Source: Porphyra umbilicalis | Taxonomy: Eukaryota > Rhodophyta > Bangiophyceae > Bangiales > Bangiaceae | Direction: 5' to 3' | DNA: 64,000 nucleotides | Assembly: GCA_002049455.2 (NCBI GenBank) | Contig: KV918788.1 | Location: 124,001 to 188,000, forward strand | Part shown: positions 1 through 10,619 of the stretch, piece after piece | Position numbering within the stretch: the stretch's first letter is position 1 | Layout of the letters: each line of letters begins with the position of its first letter | The notes under the pieces: model-generated | The model's input: only the letters and a program-made list of their open reading frames with translations | Databases searched by the model: none | What the model was told of the DNA's origin: nothing | Translations under genes and position numbers: made by a program

Positions 1-939
1 CGCGCGCTCGCCGCCGACGCGTCGGTGGCGACCGACTTTAACCGGCCGGGCCACATCTTCCCCCTAACCGCCAAGGAGGGTGGGGTGCTCAAGCGGGCGG
101 GCCACACCGAGGCGGCCGTGGATTTTGCGAGGCTGGCCGGCCACGCCCCCGTCGGCGTCTTGTCGGAAATCGTGCGGGATGAGGATGGGGAGATGGCGCG
201 CCTCCCCGAACTCCGCACCTTTGCCGCCACGCACGGCCTGGTGCTCACGTCCATTGCGGACCTGATACGCTGGCGGCGGGCGCGGGAGCGGCTGGTCGTC
301 CGCACGGGGGAGAAGCCCGCGCGGCTGCCGACGCGGTACGGGGAGTTTACGGCGTTTGGCTTTCGCTCCCTCGTCGACGACGTGGACCACCTGGCGCTCG
401 TTGCGGGGGACGTGGACTCCCTCGGCGACGCGCCGGTGCTCGTGCGCGTGCACTCAGAGTGCTGCACCGGCGACGTGTTTGGCTCCCTCCGCTGCGACTG
501 TGGGCCCCAACTCGAGTACGCGCTGCGGGCGGTCGCGTCTGCCGGCCGCGGCGTCGTCGTGTACCTGCGTGGCCAAGAAGGGCGCGGCATTGGCCTCGGC
601 CACAAGATGCGCGCGTACGCGCTGCAAGACGCGGGGCGGGATACAGTGCAGGCGAATGAGGACCTCGGCCTCCCCGTCGACAGCCGCGAGTATGGGATTG
701 GCGCGCAGATGTTGGCGGAGCTCGGCATCTCGCAGCTGCGGCTCATGACCAACAACCCGGCCAAGTACCGGGGGCTCCGCGGGTACGGCCTCGAGATTGT
801 GGAGCGGGTGCCCGTGCAGGTGACGCCCAACGTGGAAAACCTCGGCTACCTCCGCACCAAGCGGGAGAAGATGGGGCACTGGCTGCCCGACTTGGAGCGC
901 GTGTCGTCGGTTGCCGCCGACGGCGAGGCGGCGGTGTGA
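1..939 (+). CDS. RIBA: Riboflavin biosynthesis bifunctional enzyme: DHBP synthase (C-terminal part) / GTP cyclohydrolase II, 5' end outside window
   Basis: Makes two riboflavin precursors: 3,4-dihydroxy-2-butanone 4-phosphate from ribulose 5-phosphate, and the ring-opened pyrimidine from GTP. In algae and plants the fused protein is normally plastid-targeted. The frame is open from base 1, so the first codons (GTG at 25 included) are internal. The first ~95 residues hold the end of the RibB domain ([31 protein letters not shown]). The GTP cyclohydrolase II domain follows: the zinc ligands lie in a C-x10-C-x-C arrangement ([15 protein letters not shown]), then [20 protein letters not shown] and MTNNPAK. 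No intron or frame break is visible, and it ends in TGA with a short tail after the usual end of the family. It is the best-preserved gene in the window and converges on ALG12. Targeting peptide and promoter are outside. Assignment very sure. Confidence 0.96.
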   Translation, partial: RALAADASVATDFNRPGHIFPLTAKEGGVLKRAGHTEAAVDFARLAGHAPVGVLSEIVRDEDGEMARLPELRTFAATHGLVLTSIADLIRWRRARERLVVRTGEKPARLPTRYGEFTAFGFRSLVDDVDHLALVAGDVDSLGDAPVLVRVHSECCTGDVFGSLRCDCGPQLEYALRAVASAGRGVVVYLRGQEGRGIGLGHKMRAYALQDAGRDTVQANEDLGLPVDSREYGIGAQMLAELGISQLRLMTNNPAKYRGLRGYGLEIVERVPVQVTPNVENLGYLRTKREKMGHWLPDLERVSSVAADGEAAV

Positions 940-1694
940 GGCGGTGGGGGGGGGGGGTCGGGACGCGTGTGGGGGGGTCCCGTGCGGACGCGGAAGGGTG
1001 GGTGGGTGGGCCCGTTGCTCGGAGGTTAGACCAACGGGCGTCTTGTGTTGGTTATTTTTCACGCGGGGCAAGGGTGACACCCGCGTGCGCGTGCAACCGC
1101 GCCGGTCAGCAGAGGCGAGCAAACCTAGGAGTGGGCCACCCACACGCGTCTGTTGTCATAAGCTCTCTTTTTTTTTTGCTCTGCTTGCTCGCCACGCGCC
1201 ACACCCGTCCACGCCAACTCGTCTTGTGCCGGCTGGGGCACCGTTCAGCCGACGCCAGCCTAGCCGCTTGGCTTGGCTCGCTGGTCTCCCGTATCCACCG
1301 CCGCGCTTGTTTTTTGCGCCCGGGTCACGGGCTGGCGCCCCGCCGTCTCTCTCCCCTGGCTGCTTCATTCGCGCTGGCTTGGAGTGCCGTCACGGGTCTG
1401 GGCCATCCACGTCTTAACCTGCTTGCTTGTTGATTCATCCACACCGCGAGCGTCGTCCCAGGGCCACCGGGCGGAGCAGCCACCGACGAGCACAACCGTC
1501 CCGGGTGCCGACCGTACACTGCTTAGGCCGCCCTACACCACGCGCGCGCCCTTGTCTGCCGCCGAGCCCCCCCCCCCCAGCGCAGGGTCCGCCTCGACCC
1601 CCCCACCACACCGCGTGCGTCCCTTCCCCCCCCCCCCCCCCCGGCGCCACGTCCGTCCGCACGTGCACCCACAGCACCTCCCGCGTGCGGATCC
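940..1694. other. Intergenic, 3' flanks of RIBA and ALG12
   Basis: Spacer between two convergent genes. It holds a T run (about 1171-1179), C runs near 1566-1575 and 1626-1642, and no ORF I would defend. No polyadenylation signal was recognised with confidence. Confidence 0.5.
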
Positions 1695-2198
1695 ACCCCC
1701 CCCCCCCCCCCCCCCCCCCACCGCCACGCCGTCAAAGCCGCGCACCCCAAACAGCACGTCAAACCCGTCCACAACCGGCACGTCGGCAATCAAGTGGGTG
1801 AAGCGGCGCACGCCGACCCCCCCCCCCCCGCGCGTCGACCGCCTCGTCGCGGCTCACCGTCCACGGCACGCCCGCGGCGGCGGCGCGGGCGACCGCGCCG
1901 CGCTCACCCCAGAGGGTCACGCCCGCCATGGCGGCGGCGGGGCACACCCAGAGGGCCACGGGCGTGGACGGCGGCGCCGCCACGGCGGCGGGCGCGCGCG
2001 CCGCGAGCGCCGCGAGCGCAACGCCGCCGGGGTAGTTGACCGCCGCGGCGGCGGCAAAGAGGGCCGTCGCGCAGACCGTGGCGGCGGCGGCGGCGGCAAC
2101 GGCGATGGTGACGGCCAGGCGCAGGCGGCGGGCCGCCGCGGTCGGGGGGGGGGGGGGGGGGGGGCGTGGCGGCGGCGGCGGCAACGTGCCGCCGCCGC

Positions 2199-2229
<31 letters not shown>

Positions 2230-3989
2230 AGCATCCGCGTCGGCCCCGAGCGCCGCCGCCACAACCACGGCGGCGACCATGTTGATGGCCGGCAGCACGG
2301 GAAACACAAAGCGCAGCTCCTTGTGCGGCAGCGCCGAGTAGAGGGCGACAAACACAAAAAAGGGCGCCACCGCCGTGACGAGGCGGGGCGGCAGCACAAA
2401 GGCGGCGAGTAAGCGCCCGACCGGCCCCGGCGCCGACGCGGCCGACGCGGCAGACGCGGCGGCGGCGGCGTCGGCAGACGCAGACGCGGGCACACGCGAG
2501 CGCCCCCGCCCCCCCCCAGGGAGCTGCCGGCCGACGACCGCCACGAGCGGGCGACCGCCGCCGCGGCGGTCGCGACGAGCGCCGCGGCGGCGACGGCGTA
2601 GGCGACCCCCCCCCCCGGGGCAGCGCAGACGCGGCGTACCACCACCACGGGGCGACGCCCCAGGCGCGGCTCTGATTCTCCGCCACGTTGAACCAAAAGA
2701 CGGCGAGCTCGGGGTACACCCACCCCCCCCCCCCCGACCCCATACCGAGGGGGAGCCCCCCCCGCCCCCCCCAAAACACGGAATCCACCACCACCGACGC
2801 GGCCGCCGCGGCGACCGCGGCGGCAATGGGCGGCGCCGCCACGCGGGCGGCGCCCCGCACCCCCCCCCCAACGACGAGCAAATCGAGGACCCCCGCCGGC
2901 GCGAGCAGCGCCGCGTAATCACACCGCACGAGGGCGGCGGCGGCGGCGAAGGCGGCCAGACCCCCCGTGCCGTCGGCCGAGGCGAGGCGGGTTGCGAGCG
3001 CCCCCGCCGCCGCCGGCAGCGCGAGCGTGTTGGCGAGCGGCCGGCTCGCATAGTAGAGGGTGTGGAATTGGGCGGCGGTGGCGGCGGCGTAGGCGGCGCC
3101 CGCCGCCCGCGACGGCGCCGCGCGGCGGACGGCGGAGAGGGCGGCAACGACGGCCGCGGCGGTGGCGGCGCGGACGGCCGCCTGGGCGGCCGCGGGGGGG
3201 ACGGCGGCGGCGGCGAGGAGGGGGGCGACCACCCCCGCGAGCGCCAGGGGGGGGAGGAACGACCGCGGCACCACGCCGGGGTAGGTGTGGTGGTCGTACC
3301 GGTCGAGGGCCCGCCCGTGGATGAGGAGGTCGTGGGTGGCTTGCATGTTGAAGGACTCTTCCACCTGCCGGGGGTGGGGGGGCCAGGGAGGGGGGGGGGG
3401 GGGGGCACCATCAAGCCCGCAACGCGGTCGGGGGGGGGGGGGGGGGGGGGGTGCGGGCAGCGCCGGGGGGGTGTCAGATATCAGACCCGCACACGCGCGC
3501 CGCGGCGGCGGCGGCGGCGGCGGCGGGGCGGCCCGCGCCCGCCGGCCCCCCCCACGGAGGCGCATGCAGCGGGTTACGGCCGCCGCGGCGGCGGTCCAAG
3601 CCGCCGCCCCGCCGCCGCCGCCGCCGCCGCCGCGATGCGGCCGCCGCCGCCGCTGCCGTCCGACCCCCCCCCGCGGCAACGGCCCGCCGGGCGCCCCCCC
3701 CCCCCCCCTCGTCTGCAGCGCCGCGGGGGGGCACCCCCCCCCCCCCCAACGCACCTTGGTGTAGGGCGTCCACCCAATGTAAAAGAGCGCAATGGCGAGG
3801 AGGAGGGCGTCCCACCCCCACCCGCCCGCCCACCGACGCCCGCCCGGCGGCGGGGCGGCGGGCGCGGCGGCGGCGGGGGGGGGGGGGGGGGGGGGGGGCG
3901 CGGTCGCGCCCGGCCACGGGCGCCACGGGCGCCGTCGGCGGTGCGGGGCGGCGACGCCAGAGGCGGGGGGGGGGGGGGGGGGGGGGCAT
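1695..3989 (-). CDS. ALG12: Dolichyl-P-Man:Man7GlcNAc2-PP-dolichol alpha-1,6-mannosyltransferase, reading frame broken at homopolymers
   Basis: ER multi-spanning GT-C enzyme that adds the eighth mannose to the lipid-linked N-glycan precursor. Exon 1 (to 3755) encodes a hydrophobic segment ending GWTPYTK; exon 2 (from 3364) starts VEESFNMQATHDLL and continues through YDHHTYPGVVPRSF, the family's luminal loop 1 with the catalytic acidic region. Further on are FHTLYYASRP, ELAVFWFNV, WWWYAASALPRG, LYSALPHKELRFVFPVLP and NYPGGVAL, all matching ALG12 order. The frame changes three times on the minus strand, each time at a C run of the plus strand (about 2620, 2510 and 1825), so the protein cannot be read straight through. 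The likely start is the ATG at 3987-3989, behind a proline run; this is uncertain because more homopolymers lie between it and exon 1. The C-terminus ends in a glycine run near 1700. Convergent with RIBA. The family assignment is strong; whether the breaks are sequencing errors or real is open. Confidence 0.88.
3365..3754 (-). other. ALG12 intron 1
   Basis: On the minus strand the donor reads ACCAAG|GTGCG at 3755/3754 and the acceptor GGCAG|GTGGAAG at 3365/3364. Splicing joins TPYTK to VEESFN, exactly the continuous family motif. The 390-bp length is a multiple of three, so retention keeps frame unless the internal G and C runs vary. It is packed with homopolymers and GCC/GGC triplets. Confidence 0.85.
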
Positions 3990-4263
3990 GGTCACGCGCG
4001 GGGGGGGGGGGGGGGCGACCGCCGGCAGCGGCGGTGATGCGGCGCCGCGCGCAGCAGACGCCGACGACCGCGCGCCGGCTGGGGGCGCGGGCGGCTCAAC
4101 GGGCGAGGGGCCGCAGCCCGGCGGGCCGGCAGACGCGCAGACCGCAGACGCGGGACCGCTCCGGCGCGAGGCCCGCCTCGTGCGCACCGTCAATGAGACG
4201 CGGGTGGCCGGGTGCGGTTCCCGCACAGCGCGGGCCCACGCCGGCGGTCCGTGCGGGACCGAC

Positions 4264-4288
4264 TTTTTTTTTTTTTTTTTTTTTTTTT
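4264..4288. repeat. T25 homopolymer
   Basis: Twenty-five consecutive T bases in otherwise G+C-rich DNA. Read from the minus strand it is an A25 tract. No target duplication or retrocopied gene beside it was recognised. Confidence 0.9.
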
Positions 4289-4571
4289 GAGGGGGTCGGC
4301 GCGCATTGCCACCCACGGCGCGGCCCGCCGTCCCCGTGCACAATGGGCGCCAGCGGGCGCACCCCGCGTGCTGCGCGGGGCAGCGGGTGCCCGCGCGTGG
4401 CCAACGGCGCGGGCACGCGCGGCCGCGCGGGGAGCAGCGGCGGGGGGGTGCTCGCGGGCGGGGCGAGCACCCAGCGTGTCGCCGTCTCTGACGCCCGCGG
4501 GTGTCGGCGCGAGCGTCCCCGCCGCGTCCCCGCCAGCGTCCCCGCCAGGCAAACCACCGCGCCCAACCCGG

Positions 4572-4605
<34 letters not shown>

Positions 4606-5603
4606 CGCGGCCGCGGCCGGCAGCGACGGCGCGCCGCCAACCCAAAGCGGCGCCACCGGCACCCGAGCGTCGGCAGGGCACGACGGGCCGTATGCCCGGT
4701 GGCGCCCCCCCCCCCCCCCCCCCCCCTCCCCCTCGGCCGTCGCCGATCGCCTCCCGTCGCCACCGCCGTTGGGCCTCCACACACACCCCGCGGGCGGCGC
4801 CTCCTCTGCCCCCGCCGCGCCGCCACCCCCGCCGCCGCCCCAACCCCCCGCCGGCACCGCCGCCGGCGGGCGGCGCGGGGCGCGCGCGCCTCCCCGCCCG
4901 CGCCGCGCCGCGCCGCGCCGGCGGCGCTGTCGGCCGCCAGCGGCGGCGGCGGCACCGCCGACCGGCGCGCGTGGGCGGCGGTGGCGCGCGGCGGCCGCGG
5001 CGGGGGGGGGGGCGACGCCCCGCCGTCTGCCCGGCGGCGCCGCCCGCCGGCGCGCGCGGGGGGCGCGGGGGCGCCACCGACGCGCGCGGCGGGGGGGGGG
5101 GCGTCGCCGTCGTTGGGTGTGGCGGCGGCGGCGGCGGCCAGTGTTGGGCTGGCGGCGCTTGCGGGGGGGGGGGGCGCGCCCCCGCGCCCCCGTCTGCCGG
5201 CTGTCGCGCGCCGCGTCGGCGGCGGGCGCCGCCGGCGGCCGCGGGCGGGGCGGTCCCCGCGTCGCCGCCGCGGCCGCCGCGGCGCCGTCGGCAGCGCGGG
5301 CGGCGGGGCGGGGTGGGGCGCCGGCGGCGGCGGCCGCGGGGGCTGGAGGGGGGGGGGGGGGGGGGGGCCCGACCGCCGCCGCCGTGTTCCCCGCGGCGGG
5401 CGCCGGCGGGGGCGCCGGCGGGGGCGCCGGCGGCGGGTCTTGACCCCGCCCCTCGGGCGCCCCGCCGTGGCGCCCCCCGCGACGCGGGCGGCGGTCGTGC
5501 CCGCGCGCCGCGGTGGGGGGCCGCCGCCGCGCGCGCGCGCGCGCGGCGCGCCGCCCGCCGCGGCGGCCGCAGCGGACGCGCGCGTCGCGGCGGCCGCCGT
5601 CGC

Positions 5604-5604
5604 C

Positions 5605-5673
<69 letters not shown>
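5604..5673. repeat. (GCG)n trinucleotide microsatellite
   Basis: About 23 uninterrupted GCG/GGC triplets, flanked by imperfect ones on both sides. In any frame it encodes polyalanine, polyglycine or polyarginine (polyproline on the other strand). Confidence 0.9.
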
Positions 5674-5675
<2 letters not shown>

Positions 5676-5991
5676 CGCCGGCGGCGCCGCGCCGGTGCGG
5701 GCGGGGCGCCGCCGCCACGGCGGGCCGCCGCTCGACGCGTCGGCGCGGGCGGCGGCGGCGGCGGCACACCGGCGCCCCCCAGCGACGGGCACCCGGTGCG
5801 GCTGCCCCGTCGGCCAGTTGGCCCGCCCGGCGCAGTGGGAAGGTCGCGCCCCTGCCAGTGACGCGACGGACAGGTGGGGGGGATACTGCACCGCCCCCCT
5901 GTTTCATTAAAGAGAGCGCAAAGCGCAGCAAACAGCCTCGGCGCGTGCAACATGATGTACAGTACAGTGCGTACCCAATATTATTTTCCCA

Positions 5992-7935
5992 GAGTCACTC
6001 CCGTCGAATCACACTAATGCACCTCGAATCACATCCCAGACTCCCGCCACTCGAGCGATCGACCAGATTGTGCGCGGGCAATCAATCTGTGGGATGCGGA
6101 TCCCAGTGATTTTCAGGCGGGCATCCGGTCGCTCCCCGCCCCCGTCGGTCCGCCCCGCACCCCCCCCCCCCCCACTAGCAACATGGCGACCCAACAGCCG
6201 ACCGCCCCCATCCTGGCGCTTCTACAAGATGCCAAGGCTACCTTCGATACGCTGGAGCAAGCGCTGGCGTACTTGGCGGCGCAGACTAACCGGTCCTTCA
6301 CGTCGCTGCGGGTGGCGTACCACCGCTCACGCCGCGGCAAGAACAAGCGGCACGCGCAGTACAAGCTGAGCGCGGAGCAGGAAGCCGTGCTGGTCTCTGT
6401 CGCTCAGGCATTCAGTGTCAACAACTGGGTACGCAATTTGGTTGGCCGCCACCGCGGCAGCCTGAGCAAGCGAGCCTGCAAGGCCCTAGCGGACACGCGG
6501 GCAGGGCAGCAGGTCTTTGACGGGGTCGTCGACTTCTGCACGGAGCTCAAGGACTTCCTGACCCACTACAGCTTCCCAAACCACGCCGTGTTGAACTTCG
6601 ATGAGACGCGCCTCGTACAGAATGGTGACAAGCTCGTGCTGCGCCGCATTGAGGCAGCAAACAAGGAGAGGACCAACGTGCGGTCCACCAGGAACCAAAC
6701 CGTGGCCTCACTGCTCACCTTCGTCGCCGCGGACGGGTCGGTGCTGCTCAGCGTGTACATCCTCAAGGGGCGCTTCCGGGACAACGGGGAGGCAACCATG
6801 GATTTTACGATGGAGCACGCGCCGCGTGTGACGCGCGGCACATGGCCGCGGTAATACGTGTGGAACGACACGGGATACCTGGACGCGGGCACGTTCAAGG
6901 CCGTGCTCACCAAGTGCGCAGAGGAGTTTCACGCCGCCATGTCTGCCCTACTGCTTGGAGACCAACTCGTCGCCCACCGCCGCGCCGATATCGTCGAGTT
7001 TGCGATTGGGCTAGATCCCTTCCTCTTCTTCCTCGCCAAGAATACGTCACACGACACCCAGCCACTTGATGAGGCACCGTTTGCCACCCTGCAGGCGGAC
7101 AAGGTGCGCCGCAATGAGGTGGCCATCATGGACGGTATGCTCACCAACACAAGCTCGCGTGACGCCTTGCTCATGGCCGCCTATGAGGCCGAGCGCCGGG
7201 CCTTCTCACGTCCTATCATAATCGCTGCCTTCCGTCGGCGAGGCCTGTGGCTCTTTGATGCAGATATGATGAAGTCGAATGTCCGTGCAAATTTGTGCTG
7301 GGTCAACAGCGGCGAAACGGCCGCTGACGCCGCGCGCCACGCGGCGACCATGGTGATCCAGGCGGCCCAGGACCGGATTGACCAGTCCAAGGCGCGGTCC
7401 AAGAACAGCAAGCCGGTGGTGCAGCGAGGCGTCGTCCACTCCCCCTTTCTACTGTTGGCGCAGCATGAAGAGATGGAGGCGGCGGCGTCCAAGGAGGCCG
7501 CCGCCAAGGTTGATCGCCGTGAGGAGCGCGAGCAGAAGAAGTAGCAGCCAGAGAAGGTGTTGGTTGAGAAGGCCGCTGCCCGAGAGACCCAATGCTGCCG
7601 CGTTTGTGTGAGCAAGGTGCGTCGTGGGGGAAAGACGTGGGTAGGATGCCGGTGCGATGAGTTTTGGGTCTGCCCTGGATGCGCCAAGTCGTTGCAAGCG
7701 GGCTTGGCGTTGGCAGGGCACTTCAATATGTGTCAGGGGGGGGAGCAGAGTGAGTCGGAGGGAGATAGCGTGGTGGGGGCAGGGGATAGTAGCTCGGAGG
7801 ACAGCGAGTAGCACGATAGCAGATTTAATCACTGGAATGGCCTGTCCTGTGATTGCAAGCCCGTTTTTGTCAACCCGGATCTGATGACTGGAGTGTGATT
7901 CGAGGTGTATCAGTGTGATTCGACGGGAGAGACTC
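5992..7935 (+). mobile_element. Complete DDE transposon with about 45-bp terminal inverted repeats
   Basis: The left end (5992-6035) and right end (7890-7935, inverted) match almost base for base. Each starts GAGTC, then CTCCCGTCGAATCACACT, then a second GAATCACA copy, so every terminus carries the same 8-10 bp motif twice, as in a double transposase-binding site. The single transposase ORF lies between. The target duplication is uncertain: AGAGTCA and AGACTCA flank the CTCCCGTCG cores with one mismatch, but those bases may belong to the repeats. A 14-bp match to the terminal core also occurs at about 25627-25641, a likely relic of a relative. Confidence 0.9.
6183..7811 (+). pseudogene. DDE-superfamily transposase with two in-frame stop codons
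   Basis: One reading frame runs from the ATG at 6183 to the TAG at 7809-7811 (542 codons), interrupted only by TAA at 6852-6854 and TAG at 7542-7544; there is no frameshift. The acidic residues fit a Tc1/pogo-type DDE/D nuclease: LNFDETRL (first D), GDQLVAHR (second), QPLDEAPF (third). The N-terminal ~120 residues are basic and probably bind the inverted repeats. After the second stop the frame gives a compact Cys/His cluster (CCRVC, GCRCDEFWVCPGC, HFNMC) resembling a PHD/RING-type zinc finger, then a Ser/Glu/Asp-rich tail. If the stops are real the protein is split into about 223, 229 and 88 residues. The order fits an autonomous element inactivated by point mutation; exact superfamily not certain. 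Confidence 0.85.
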
Positions 7936-8735
7936 ACACCCTGCAAAGGCGATTGCGGTCGTCAATGGGATTGGATAATCGGCCTCTCTGGCCCTGATCT
8001 GCCACATTCTGGGGACTTCAGCGTGGAGCGTTCACCCAGTGACCTACAAAGAAACACCCCCAGCTTGTCAACAGCGGATAGAAATCCACCAGAACCATCA
8101 TGGCGGGACGTCAAAGGACCCTCATCACCCCTCTGCAGGTAGGCGCGATCAAGGAGATGGTCGGCAACGAACAGTTCAACGGCGACATGGCAAGGTCCAT
8201 CAGCCACAATCGAAGAACGAATGCTTACTTCGCTACCGCCACTCGGGGGTATGGCGGGCTGGCTGACAATGTATACAAGGGCAGGACAAATGTAGTGAGT
8301 GAATGCGAGCTGCTCGGGCTCCGTCTGCTGGAGCAGGACGCCCTCGTCGCCAGTCTGGCAGTAAAAAATGAAAAGCACGATGCCGAGATCACCAACGCTG
8401 CTGAAGGGCCCTCTGCCTCCAAGTTTCTTTCCAAACGATGCGGAAGGCCGTCAAGGGCCCTGCATTGTCACCTCGTTCTCCTGCCAAAAACGTTTCTCCT
8501 CGTCTGCCAACAAGGACACACGCCTCGTAGACGAGGAACCGCGGGTCGGGGACCGACCACTGGTTGTTCGTCTTCTTCTCCGACAAAGGCTCCTGTGTAG
8601 TGCGGCAGCAGCAAGCGCGGTTTGTGTGAGGCCGGTCTCGGCAATCGTGCGCATGGGCCACGGATAGGGGTGGGCAAGTAATATTGAGTACGTACTCATG
8701 TACGTCAGCACCACCCTGGAACAGCCACCCTCAAC
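7936..8735. other. Flank of the DDE transposon, including a possible small gene
   Basis: Ordinary-composition DNA holding the 8100-8600 ORF and, at 8686-8697, the palindrome GAGTACGTACTC. Nothing else recognised. Confidence 0.4.
8100..8600 (+). CDS. Hypothetical protein, about 166 aa
   Basis: ATG at 8100 in a reasonable context (accatcATGg). The first ~110 residues have ordinary composition, with charged, helix-like runs (LLGLRLLEQDALVASLAVKNEK) unlike the low-complexity shadows elsewhere, which is the only reason to list it. The last ~55 residues change to Ser/Arg/Pro-rich and may be read past a splice site after the SASKF region (about 8425). It ends in TAG. I recognise no domain and no second copy in the window. 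It could be a host gene exon or transposon debris. Confidence 0.35.
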   Translation: MAGRQRTLITPLQVGAIKEMVGNEQFNGDMARSISHNRRTNAYFATATRGYGGLADNVYKGRTNVVSECELLGLRLLEQDALVASLAVKNEKHDAEITNAAEGPSASKFLSKRCGRPSRALHCHLVLLPKTFLLVCQQGHTPRRRGTAGRGPTTGCSSSSPTKAPV

Positions 8736-8746
8736 GTGACTATGAA

Positions 8747-8892
8747 TGTACTACAGCCATTCTCTCGAAATTCCCACACTTCATCTGTTGCAAAGGAGTT
8801 CCAAATCGGCCTCTACGACCACGTAGAGGCTGATTTGGAACACTTTGAGGGACAATTGCAGTGCGGAAGTTTTTGGAGAACGGCTGTATGTA
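8747..8892. mobile_element. Small foldback element (about 146 bp)
   Basis: The two halves are imperfect inverted repeats over nearly their whole length, bounded by TGTA on both sides. The centre (8798-8841) is a near-perfect hairpin with arms GTTCCAAATCGGCCTCTACG and its complement. A third partial arm (CTACAGCCGTTCTC) occurs near 9013-9026. No coding capacity. Confidence 0.65.
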
Positions 8893-9034
8893 CCTCTCAG
8901 TTTGAGCCGCAGAGAGTGCGAGGGACATGAGCGATGGATTGCTGAGATGATGCCATGAACACCAACGCACACAATGACTAAAATCACACTGCCCTCGCAT
9001 CAGCACTACACACTACAGCCGTTCTCCCGAAAAT

Positions 9035-10480
9035 TCCCTGCGGTGAACAGGGCCTCGTGTGCGGTGTGAGGGTGGGGGCGGTGACGGGCGCGGACACGCG
9101 CGACGAGGACAACTTGGCTCACCGGAGCTGCTGACCCCGAGCCCACAGGTCACAACGACAGAAAAAGCGAGGGAGCTATGCGAGCGCCTACGGCGATGGA
9201 CCCAGTGATGCTGTCACTCACAATGAAGTTGGCGCTACCACCATGCCGCCCTCGCACCCACGCCACACACAGCGCATACAATGGGTCCCTGTCTCCAGCG
9301 CCCGCCATGCGAGCACACCCCCCGCCTCACCAGAAAATCGCGCCTCTTCACTGGGTGAGAAGGATGACTGGGCCCAAAGTGCTGGCACTTTTAGCAATGA
9401 TGCAAACGATCTCCTCCAGGATCGCCACTTTTCCGTACAAACACAGCGCATCCTGGCCCTGTTGGCTCGCCGCAACCTCCACTCCTTTCGCTCTGCCGCA
9501 AACGTCGGCTGCGGCCACGCCGCCAGCCACGCCGGGCGGCGGCGTCGCCACCCATCCCATCGCCTGGGGCCGTCCTGTCGCGCCGCGACACCCCCCCCTT
9601 CCCTCGACGCAGAGGCCGCACGGATGGAAACAGGAAATAGCGGCTAGCGGCGAGGAAGGCGACGCGGGAGCTCCCCACTGCCCGCCGCTTGCTTGTCAGC
9701 GACAGTACATGGCACAGCGGCTCGCTCACCCGCCCGCGCGCCCGCGAGGGGGGCGCGGCCGACCCGACCATCGGGCCCCAACGGGCAACATGCGCTGATG
9801 ACAACCGACACGCGCGGGAACCCCCCCCCCCTCCCCTTTCTCAAGTCTCCCTACCCCGCACCCTGCCACGCCACGCTTCCCGCCCCCCGACGCTTTCCCC
9901 CCCCCCACCGCCAGCGAGGCGCCGCCTCAGGCCCGCGCCTCGATCGACAGCACCGTCACCGGCGAAAGACCGCCGCGGACCGGCCGTCGTCGGCCACGGC
10001 GCCGGCCAATGCCAGTGACGGCCGCGCGCGGGTGACGCCCGCTCTGGGTGCTTGCGGCGGCCGCACCCGCGCCAGCGGTGGCCGCCGCGCCCGTCCCCAC
10101 GCCGACTGTGGCAAGCTTCACACCCGTGTCCGCGCCGCCGCGGTCGCGGCCGCCGCACGTGGCGCCCCGCAGCATGGCGCCAGTCGACAACGCTGCGTCG
10201 GCGGCGACGGCGGCGCCAGCACTGTGCGTCGCCCGCCTCCACGTGGTGGCCGTCCGTCGGCCGCCTCGTAGTGGTGGGGGAACCCGCGCGGCGGTCGCAT
10301 CGGCCGGGGCGTCGTCAGGCCGCGCCTGGCAAGTGCAGCCGCGGCGGGGGAGGCGAGTGGCTGTGCATCCATGGCAGCATGATGCTGCACTCCTCTACAC
10401 ACGCGAACAGCACTTTCATGAACCATCATCACAAACTAAGAAATACAACGAAAAGCAAAACGAAGTTATCACAGACTTGT
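9035..10480. other. GC-rich stretch without a recognised gene
   Basis: Overlapping open frames on both strands from about 9690 to 10480 give Ala/Pro/Arg/Val-rich translations. The plus frame around 10048-10480 starts with an Ala/Pro/Val/Thr-rich run and then becomes ordinary. No domain, signal or repeat family member recognised. Confidence 0.35.
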
Positions 10481-10503
10481 AGCAGAGTTAACAGTTACAC
10501 CTC

Positions 10504-10610
10504 GAGTAACGCCCCGAAAAACAGCCCCGGTAACACCCCAAGTAACAGCCCGGTAACACCCCCAGTAGCACCCCCAGTAACACCCCCAGTAACAGCCCGG
10601 TAACACCCCG
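10504..10610. repeat. 12-bp minisatellite (GTAACACCCCCA type)
   Basis: About eight to nine degenerate copies of a unit close to GTAACACCCCCA. Because 12 is a multiple of three, all frames stay open and encode four-residue repeats. Confidence 0.8.
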
Positions 10611-10619
10611 CAGGCGCGA

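Larger units (their letters stand above)
3990..5985. other. Extremely GC-rich low-complexity region, no recognisable gene
   Basis: All six frames stay open for long stretches (one plus frame runs about 1 kb codons) because stop codons are rare at this composition; the translations are alanine, glycine, arginine and proline. I found no conserved motif on either strand. G and C runs of 10-20 bases lie at about 3877-3898, 3966-3986, 4707-4726 and 5349-5367. A real gene may hide here, but the sequence alone does not support one. Confidence 0.5.

Noticed and set aside
2375..5443. Plus-strand open frame of about 1,020 codons
   Set aside because: It overlaps ALG12 on the opposite strand and consists of Ala/Gly/Pro/Arg low complexity; stop-free by composition only.
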